From Leishmania infantum JPCM5 (Eukaryota > Euglenozoa > Kinetoplastea > Trypanosomatida > Trypanosomatidae), in contig NC_009419.2 in assembly GCF_000002875.2 (NCBI RefSeq), positions 1,522,642-1,545,141 of the forward strand: a stretch of DNA of 22,500 bases. The letters run 5' to 3'. The translations under genes and the position numbers were made by a program. Positions 16,603 to 22,500 of this stretch are shown piece by piece; the stretch's first letter is position 1, and the number at the start of each line of letters is the position of its first letter. The notes under the pieces were generated by a model. That model was not told the origin of the DNA, did no database searches, and was given only the letters and a program-made list of their open reading frames with translations.

Positions 16603-18417
16603 ATGCTTCGGCGTAGCGTATTAGCGCGGCGCTACCCCTTCACCAAGCGCGGCCCCCGGGAGCGCAAGTCGTGGAAGCACCATGTCCTGACGGAGCCTCC
16701 GAAACCGGTGGAGTGGCGTGACCCGAAGGTGTGGACGAAGGACTTGAACCAGATGAAGTCGTTCGACGCGCCTCAGTGGGACCTCTGGCTTAACCGATCC
16801 AGGTCGCAAGACATGGACGAGGCACTGCAGCCGTTCATGGACATGCCTCAGTCCCTCAAAGACCGTCGGTATGATATTCCCTGGTGGGCGAACCCTTTCG
16901 GTGCGTGGTACCTTCAAAACGTGCTTTCGGTAGAGCTAATGAAGCTGCCTGGGCGAACAAATGCTGAGAAGATTGCCATCTACCGCGGGCGCAAGCGCCC
17001 CGCCACATGGGACAAGTCGAAGGAGGGACTCATGGACGATGAGGTGCTGCTGAAGCAAATTGTAAAGGAGCGCTGGCGCACCCTTGAATTTGGCGACCGT
17101 GACGCTGGCTACCCGTGCACGTTCAGCGACTACATCCAGTTCTTGAACGAGTGGTTCAAGTCTCTGGATGAGGAGGGGCTGCAGCGGCTGAGAGAGCACT
17201 TTGATCGCAAAATTCGCCCTCTTCTTGCCGTGATGACTCACGTAGACCTGATGTGGCTCGAGGCGCTCACCCAGAATTCCGTGCAGAACAAGGAGCAGTT
17301 GGAGCGACGCATCGGGTTCCAGACGTCCCTGGGCACGCCCGAGTTCTTCGACATGTCGAAAAGGCTTCGATACGAGATCAATGAGGACTACAAAGTGCGA
17401 GATGAGCTAGGACCGGAACTGTTTGCGCTGTGGAGCAAGGCACCGGAGCGTTGGCCACCGGAACGGCTGGCGAAGATGTATGGTCTCGACTTCACGCTTG
17501 TCCGGAAGATTCTCGTCTGGCACCACTTCAAGGCATGCTACGACGCTTGCGTAGAGCCAGACTGGACCTTGCCGAAGCGCCTCTTTGCGCTTGAGTGGAT
17601 TCGCGATGTGCGGGCCCGCAAACAGGGTCTCTTCTACGGCAAGCTGCGTTTTGCAGAACAGAAGATCACGTTTTACAGTGACAAGTTTCTCTTTCGCGAC
17701 CTCGTCAACCGCCGTGAGGCGAGCTACGCAAATGTGTGGGAGATGGACGACCCGTATCGTTTTCTGCAGACGGAGCAAGACTACGAGGATTACTGGGGCG
17801 ACAACTACGACGTGTATCGGCGCATGTTCCCTGAGATGATTGGTAAGACCGGCGAGCCAGTGCAGCAGTACAGCCAGATGCCCGTGTGGGCGGGACCGCA
17901 CCGCGACCACGCGAACAAATCCGAGCACAACTGGATGTTTGCGGAGATCGGCGTGAATGTCGGTCACGAGCCGCTGAAGAAGCTGGAGCTGGATCCGACA
18001 AACGAGAAACGGCGTCGCTTTGTCATCCGCCAACCTGACGGCTCGCTGCGGTCGGCAAAAATGTCGGAGATGCGGGCGTGGTACTGGAAGGAGGAGTGGG
18101 CGGACTTCCGATTTTGGGCCCCTCACATGGAGTGGGGTGTCGAGAACACGCCCTCCATGGAGCAGTACCAGGAGCATGTACCGGACACACCCGACGCTGA
18201 CTATCGCAAGCAGCGCCGCATTCAGTCCCGCCCCGTAAAGTGGTTTTACGAGAGCCACTATAGCCGCAGCGGCAACTTTGCTGGATTTCAGCCGTTACGG
18301 TTCATGCAGCGCCGCACCCAACGTGAGGTGCGGTGGCCCGATGTCATCAACGCTGCTGTACAGATCGAGAAGAGCAAGCCGAGCTCCTACGTGTTCAAGG
18401 CAATCCCAGAAATTTAA
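16603..18417 (+). CDS. Probable mitochondrial protein, possibly mitoribosome-associated
   Basis: The protein has 604 residues from the ATG at 16603. The first about 25 residues (MLRRSVLARRYPFTKRGPRE) are rich in Arg and lack acidic residues until the end, as in a mitochondrial presequence. The body is rich in W, R, E and D and in charged helices with no membrane segment. Around residues 284-306, PPERLAKMYGLDFTLVRKIL resembles the helix-turn-helix-like element seen in mitochondrial regulator/small-subunit proteins (Bot1/mS45-type and neugrin-like), where a pattern P..LA..YG....V..IL recurs. Large Trp- and Arg-rich proteins of this kind are common in the expanded trypanosomatid mitoribosome, which is the basis of the suggestion; I cannot name the subunit. 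The open frame extends 33 codons upstream from a TTG, but that part is low-value sequence. GC at third positions is high, as in PRP8 next door. Confidence 0.55.
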   Translation: MLRRSVLARRYPFTKRGPRERKSWKHHVLTEPPKPVEWRDPKVWTKDLNQMKSFDAPQWDLWLNRSRSQDMDEALQPFMDMPQSLKDRRYDIPWWANPFGAWYLQNVLSVELMKLPGRTNAEKIAIYRGRKRPATWDKSKEGLMDDEVLLKQIVKERWRTLEFGDRDAGYPCTFSDYIQFLNEWFKSLDEEGLQRLREHFDRKIRPLLAVMTHVDLMWLEALTQNSVQNKEQLERRIGFQTSLGTPEFFDMSKRLRYEINEDYKVRDELGPELFALWSKAPERWPPERLAKMYGLDFTLVRKILVWHHFKACYDACVEPDWTLPKRLFALEWIRDVRARKQGLFYGKLRFAEQKITFYSDKFLFRDLVNRREASYANVWEMDDPYRFLQTEQDYEDYWGDNYDVYRRMFPEMIGKTGEPVQQYSQMPVWAGPHRDHANKSEHNWMFAEIGVNVGHEPLKKLELDPTNEKRRRFVIRQPDGSLRSAKMSEMRAWYWKEEWADFRFWAPHMEWGVENTPSMEQYQEHVPDTPDADYRKQRRIQSRPVKWFYESHYSRSGNFAGFQPLRFMQRRTQREVRWPDVINAAVQIEKSKPSSYVFKAIPEI

Positions 18418-19960
18418 GTCTGATTCATGCGATTTTTGTCTGTGCGCATCCACGACAACATTTTGCTCTGCTTCCTCTCTCATTGCTCGTTGCTGCTCGG
18501 TTACACCTCTTTTCCGCGTGGCTGGGTGCGGGCTCCGACTGGGTGACATGGCGACAGGGAAGGGGAAGGTAGTTGGAGGAGGAAACGAAGGGCGGCATGC
18601 GACGATCTTCTCTCTCCATGTACATCATATGCCTGCCTGCGCGTTTCGTTTTCCGCTGCTCACGCTGCTGTTTCTTAATTTTGTCGTTGTGGAAGCGGCT
18701 TCGGTGGTGTACCGTTTTTTTTTTTGCTCGTTTTGGTGGTGACGATGCTGCCAGTAGCAGTGAGGTGGGGAAGGGGCGTCACCGAGGAAGACAGCGGTAG
18801 TCACAGCGGTACAGACTTTTGCTTTTGCGCTTTCCCTCGATCGCCCACTGGGGAGAGCACAGACGCTTTACGTTTCGATGCTTGCGCATGCTTGTGTGCA
18901 GCGATGCGTCACTCGGCGGGGAAGGATACAGCAAAAGTAGAAACGGAAAGAGCAGCCGCCTCACTGTTACACATTCACAGAGCACGTGATCGAAGCTATT
19001 GCTGGTATGGCATTGCGAAAAAAAAAACGGACGCCAAGGCGTCAGGATCGCTCGAGCTCTCTCACCACCGGCACTGCAGCATAACATCGATAACAGGGGG
19101 GGTCGAAACAAAAGGCGATCATTTTGCGTTCATAAGATGTGTCGACTCTCTCTTCCTTGACCTTGTTGCGGAAGGGTATTCCTGAGAAGAAGACGAATAG
19201 AGTGGCTTGCTCATATCAAGAGGAGGCCGTCGAATCAGAAGAGAAAAAAGGGAAAAGAGAACGACATAGCAAGGGAGACTGCCTTTCTTCTTGCAAACTT
19301 GTGCGCCGCCCCGACTGAGGCACCATGGCTATGACGGCTTCTGGCTCGCGCTAACGCGATCTCGCTCGCTAGCTCGCTCCCACAGCTCTTTCTCTCTCTG
19401 TGTGCCTTTCCCCTTCCACGTCGAACCACACTCCTTGTCTTCTTTCCGTCACTCCTTCTCTCTGCTCTCCCTGCTCTCGCGTGCGACCTCGCGCCACCCA
19501 CTCCTTGCGTCATTGCTCACGACTTGACGGCTCTTAGCTGCTAACCTAACTGTTTGCCGTGCACTGGTCTCCACTCACACAGAATAACAGTAAAAGGGAA
19601 AAAGGGCGTTATCAAGCAGGAACGGCGGGCCGCTCCATGGTACAGGAAAAGGTGTGTGGGGAAGTGTCACTGGTGGTGGTCTCTACGAAGCACTAGTTTC
19701 GACGAAGGGGGGAGGGCAGACGGAAAAAAAGTGTGGCACACAAAGAAAAGGTGGCCTTGGCTCTCTCTGGGAACGGAAAGCGTGTACTTCGTGGAGTTGC
19801 GCAGAAGTCTAGTGTGACAAGCTCCACCCGACAGCACGCGGCACATTCTCTCACTGTGGGTTTTGCTGCTGTGAGTTGCTCTCCCTCACTACCTCTGTCC
19901 AACGCATACTTGACACTCTTGTCCTGTCAAGAGGAGGAGCGCAGAACGGCGTCGGAAAGG
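18418..19960. other. Long intergenic region before PRP8
   Basis: About 1.54 kb, the longest gene-free stretch inside a block in this window. It has a T10-type run near 18715-18725, an A9 run near 19018-19027, an extended C/T-rich tract at about 19380-19500 and purine-rich blocks at 19230-19280 and 19700-19760. Frames up to about 154 codons show no motif or plausible composition. I see no tRNA or other RNA gene, though a snoRNA or short peptide gene cannot be excluded by eye. Confidence 0.55.
19876..19931 (+). promoter_or_regulatory. Candidate trans-splicing acceptor for PRP8
   Basis: The C/T-rich tract from about 19876 to 19927 ends in CCTGTCAAG with the AG at 19930-19931, leaving a leader of 29 nt before the ATG at 19961. 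Confidence 0.5.
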
Positions 19961-22500
19961 ATGAGCGTGTCGGTCCCTCCTGGGTTTGAGGACGATGACG
20001 ACCTGGCCACTGTCGACCCTGCGCTACTTGCGGAGATGGAGGAGGAGGAGCAGAAGGAGTCGAGGAAGCAGCAGATCCTTACATGGCAGCGCATGAACAC
20101 GGAGCGATACGGCTTCCGCGCGGCGTACCGGGAGGCAGTGGGGGAGAAAGACCTGATGCCGCCAGAGTTCATCCGCAAGGTGGTGAAGGACAATGGTGAC
20201 CTCGGCGGAAAGCGCTTCAAATCGGAGCGCAAGCTGTGCGTGGGTATGCTGCCCTACATTCCACTGGCTCTGCTCAAGCTCCTAGAAAACATGCCAATGC
20301 CCTGGGAGGAGGCGCGTTACGTGACCGTAGTGTACCACGTCGGAGGCGTGCTCACCATCGTGGACGACACCCCCACAGTGGCGGAGCCGCTGTACGTGTC
20401 ACAGTGGGGTTCGATGTGGACGAAGATGCGCGCCAACAAGGTAGAGCTGCTTCAAGAAGGTGGCGGCTTCAGGCGCGCGGTGCACAAGGGAGACGAAAAC
20501 GAGCCGCCGCTGGACTTTGCCGACTACCTCATGGACCGCGTGCCGCCTCCACCGGTGCTCGACGATCTCGATGAGGAGGACAACGCCAGCATCGTGGGCT
20601 GGTTCTATGACCCTTTTCCGCGCCTGGTGGCTCCCAACCAGATTCGCGGCCCTCGGCGGCCCAATGGGTACTACTTCAACCTTGATGTGATGGAGGCGCT
20701 ATACCGCAACGCGTCACCCATTCTGCCGACGCTTGACGACCGCAACTACTTTTACCTGTGGGACCTCAAGTCCTTCTACGCTGCCAAAGCGATGCACCTG
20801 TCCATTCCACGCGGCCCGAAGTTCGAGGCCCCACCTGCCATTCGCGTGAAGCAGGACGAGGACGACGACTGGACGGAGTTCAACGACCTGCGTCGCATCA
20901 TCCACCGCGACAATCCGCGCAAGCCGCGCTTCACGATGCTGACGGAGCGACAGATTGCCTTCCCTTTCCTGTATGGCTCAGTGGTGGACGGGGTCGAACT
21001 GGCCCCGTATCACTACCCAGCCACCGTGCGCGTCGAGAACGACGACCCCGAGCTACCGTGCTTTACTTTCCACCCATCGCTGAACGCAATCAAAGCAGTG
21101 GAGAAGAATTACACAGACGTGCCGCGCGCGCAGGCCGCGTTGTGCTCCTCTACCTGGCATCGCGCGGGCGGCCAGCATGTTGAGACCGCCGCGGACGTGC
21201 CGTTAGAGCTGCCGGACGACTTTGAGCCGTTTCTGTCATCGCTCCCGCTGGAGCAGCCCAACACGAAGACGGGCCTGTCGCTGCTTTTTGCTCCGGCGCC
21301 CTACAACTCTTTTGAGGGAGGCATGAAGCGGCGCATCGATGTGCCGCTGTGCGACAAGTGGTACCAGGACCCACCGGACCTGCTCACGACGGACGACCGA
21401 GACAAGATTCTGCGCAGCTACACCCAGCTACTCAAGCACCACGTGAAGCGCTCCCTGCAGCACACCGTGCGCCAACGGAGCAGTTCCGCGACCGCCGCCA
21501 CAGCAGCTGAAGGGGCGGGGACGATGGACATGAGCGCGATGCAGGAGAAGCGCCGGCTGGAGAAAATGGCAGGGATGCGGTACTTTTCCAAGACGCGCAT
21601 GGAGTGGCTAGAAGCGGGGCTTCAGGTGATGCGGCAGGGCCACAACATGCTTGTTCAGCTCATTAACATGAAGTGCCTGCCGTATGTGCATATCGACTAC
21701 AACTTCGAGGCGAAGCCGACCCGCACGCTGACGACGAAGGAGATCAAGAAGAGCCGGCTCGGCCCCGCGTTTCACATGATCCGTGAGCTGCTAGGCTTCA
21801 TGAAGCGGCTCATCGACATGCATGTGATGTATCGGTTAGGGTCGACTGACGCGCTGCAGTTGGCGGATGCTACCCAGTACCTCTTCTCTCACGTCGGCGT
21901 CCTGACGGGGGTGTACCGCTACAAGTTGCGGGCTATGCGGCAGATCAAGAGGAGTCGTGACCTTAAGCACATGCTGTACAGCAAGTTCAACGTTGGCGGC
22001 GTGCCAAGTGGGCCTGGAAACGGTTTTTGGGGCCCGGCGTGGCGTGTGTGGGTATTCTTTATGCGCGGCATGACACCGCTTCTTCAGCGCTATCTGAGCA
22101 ATCTGACCGACCGCGTGCTGCACGGTCGTTTGCAGAAAGGCAAGATGTCGGGCAAGAAAATCACGCGTCAGCGGGTCGAGCCGGACAAGGACGTGAACAT
22201 CAAGGAGGCGTTCCGCCGTGAGCTGCGAGAGATGCTGCCGGACAACGTGAAGGCTTCGGTCATTGTGACGATGGACCAGCACATGAACGAGGCGTTCCGG
22301 CACTGGCGCGCCGGCCTGCCGTGGAGCGTGCCTGGGCTTGCGAAGCCGCTGACAGACCTCGTCGGTAAGTACGTGAAGCTTCGCTCTGAGGAGTACATCC
22401 GCACGACGCAGCTGCAGCGGCGCCGCATTGCGGAGGGGGATACTGTGGACAAGCAGGCCTTCATGAAAAACCTAGGGCGCTTGACGCGACTGAAGCTCAT
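19961..22500 (+). CDS. PRP8: Pre-mRNA-processing-splicing factor 8, N-terminal part (runs off the window)
   Basis: The frame is open from the ATG to the window edge, giving 846 complete codons of a protein that normally has about 2,300-2,400 residues; this is the N-terminal third. Conserved PRP8 blocks appear in order: an acidic start, PPEFIRKVVKDNGD, MPMPWE, YDPFPRL, NYFYLWDLKSFYAAKA, PRGPKFE, IAFPFLYGS, LEVGLQV-like WLEAGLQVMRQGHNML, YVHIDYNFEAKP, LTTKEIKKSR, FSHVGVLTGVYRYK, RDLKHMLYSKFN, WRVWVFFMRGMTPLL, LPWSVPGL and NLGRLTRL at the edge. PRP8 is the central U5 snRNP scaffold at the spliceosome active site; in trypanosomatids it serves mainly spliced-leader trans-splicing. A Ser/Ala/Thr-rich stretch (about 507-518, SSSATAATAAEG) looks like a lineage insertion. 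Third codon positions are strongly G/C. Confidence 0.97.
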   Translation, partial: MSVSVPPGFEDDDDLATVDPALLAEMEEEEQKESRKQQILTWQRMNTERYGFRAAYREAVGEKDLMPPEFIRKVVKDNGDLGGKRFKSERKLCVGMLPYIPLALLKLLENMPMPWEEARYVTVVYHVGGVLTIVDDTPTVAEPLYVSQWGSMWTKMRANKVELLQEGGGFRRAVHKGDENEPPLDFADYLMDRVPPPPVLDDLDEEDNASIVGWFYDPFPRLVAPNQIRGPRRPNGYYFNLDVMEALYRNASPILPTLDDRNYFYLWDLKSFYAAKAMHLSIPRGPKFEAPPAIRVKQDEDDDWTEFNDLRRIIHRDNPRKPRFTMLTERQIAFPFLYGSVVDGVELAPYHYPATVRVENDDPELPCFTFHPSLNAIKAVEKNYTDVPRAQAALCSSTWHRAGGQHVETAADVPLELPDDFEPFLSSLPLEQPNTKTGLSLLFAPAPYNSFEGGMKRRIDVPLCDKWYQDPPDLLTTDDRDKILRSYTQLLKHHVKRSLQHTVRQRSSSATAATAAEGAGTMDMSAMQEKRRLEKMAGMRYFSKTRMEWLEAGLQVMRQGHNMLVQLINMKCLPYVHIDYNFEAKPTRTLTTKEIKKSRLGPAFHMIRELLGFMKRLIDMHVMYRLGSTDALQLADATQYLFSHVGVLTGVYRYKLRAMRQIKRSRDLKHMLYSKFNVGGVPSGPGNGFWGPAWRVWVFFMRGMTPLLQRYLSNLTDRVLHGRLQKGKMSGKKITRQRVEPDKDVNIKEAFRRELREMLPDNVKASVIVTMDQHMNEAFRHWRAGLPWSVPGLAKPLTDLVGKYVKLRSEEYIRTTQLQRRRIAEGDTVDKQAFMKNLGRLTRLKL

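Noticed and set aside
17407..18258. Minus-strand frame of 283 codons opposite the probable mitochondrial protein
   Set aside because: It is an antisense shadow of a GC-rich coding sequence; the plus strand has presequence, length and codon-bias support.
1..22500. Mobile elements, CRISPR arrays, rRNA and tRNA genes
   Set aside because: No transposase, reverse transcriptase, direct-repeat arrays or RNA gene signatures were found by eye on either strand; a dedicated search could still reveal small degenerate retroposon pieces.

Overview
The window looks like nuclear DNA from a trypanosomatid (Kinetoplastea). No intron-like break is visible in any gene. The genes are long single ORFs arranged in two same-strand blocks, and each start codon follows a polypyrimidine tract and an AG, as expected for spliced-leader trans-splicing. 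Intergenic regions are long and rich in homopolymers and simple repeats. Protein content (Sof1, UNC-50, PRP8, a DM10-NDK flagellar protein and a PG-rich repeat protein) is eukaryotic. Genus cannot be fixed from the sequence; moderate GC and Leishmania-like spacing suggest Leishmania or a related monoxenous genus.

Layout. Positions 1 to about 7390 form a leftward (minus-strand) block. Read from the centre outwards it holds a decayed DJ-1/PfpI-family gene (6825-7390), an unrecognised 358-residue protein (5178-6254), a calmodulin-like EF-hand protein (4225-4662), the ribosome-biogenesis WD40 protein Sof1/DCAF13 (2396-3730) and a DM10-NDK protein of the NME7 type (565-1578). Positions 7391-8982 are a gene-poor divergent strand-switch region, the usual site of bidirectional RNA polymerase II initiation in these organisms. 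From 8983 rightwards lies a plus-strand block: an SMPD4-like membrane protein with a Cys-rich insert (8983-11397), a sperm-tail PG-rich repeat protein (12332-13762), UNC-50 (14783-15553), a probable mitochondrial protein (16603-18417) and the N-terminal third of the spliceosome core protein PRP8 (19961 to the window end).

The genes share no single pathway. They cover flagellar biology (NME7-like, PG-rich repeat protein), Ca2+ sensing, rRNA processing, membrane and Golgi functions, probable mitochondrial translation and pre-mRNA splicing, which is the mixed content expected of trypanosomatid polycistronic units. Expression is expected to be constitutive at the block level and set post-transcriptionally.

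The most notable items are the DJ-1/PfpI pseudogene at the head of the leftward block, with three in-frame stops where glutamine is expected; the SMPD4-like protein carrying 14 cysteines just before its C-terminal membrane anchor; a perfect 19-nt palindrome in the strand-switch region; and a marked change in third-codon-position composition along the rightward block. I saw no rRNA, tRNA, CRISPR array, transposase or convincing novel multi-gene system.
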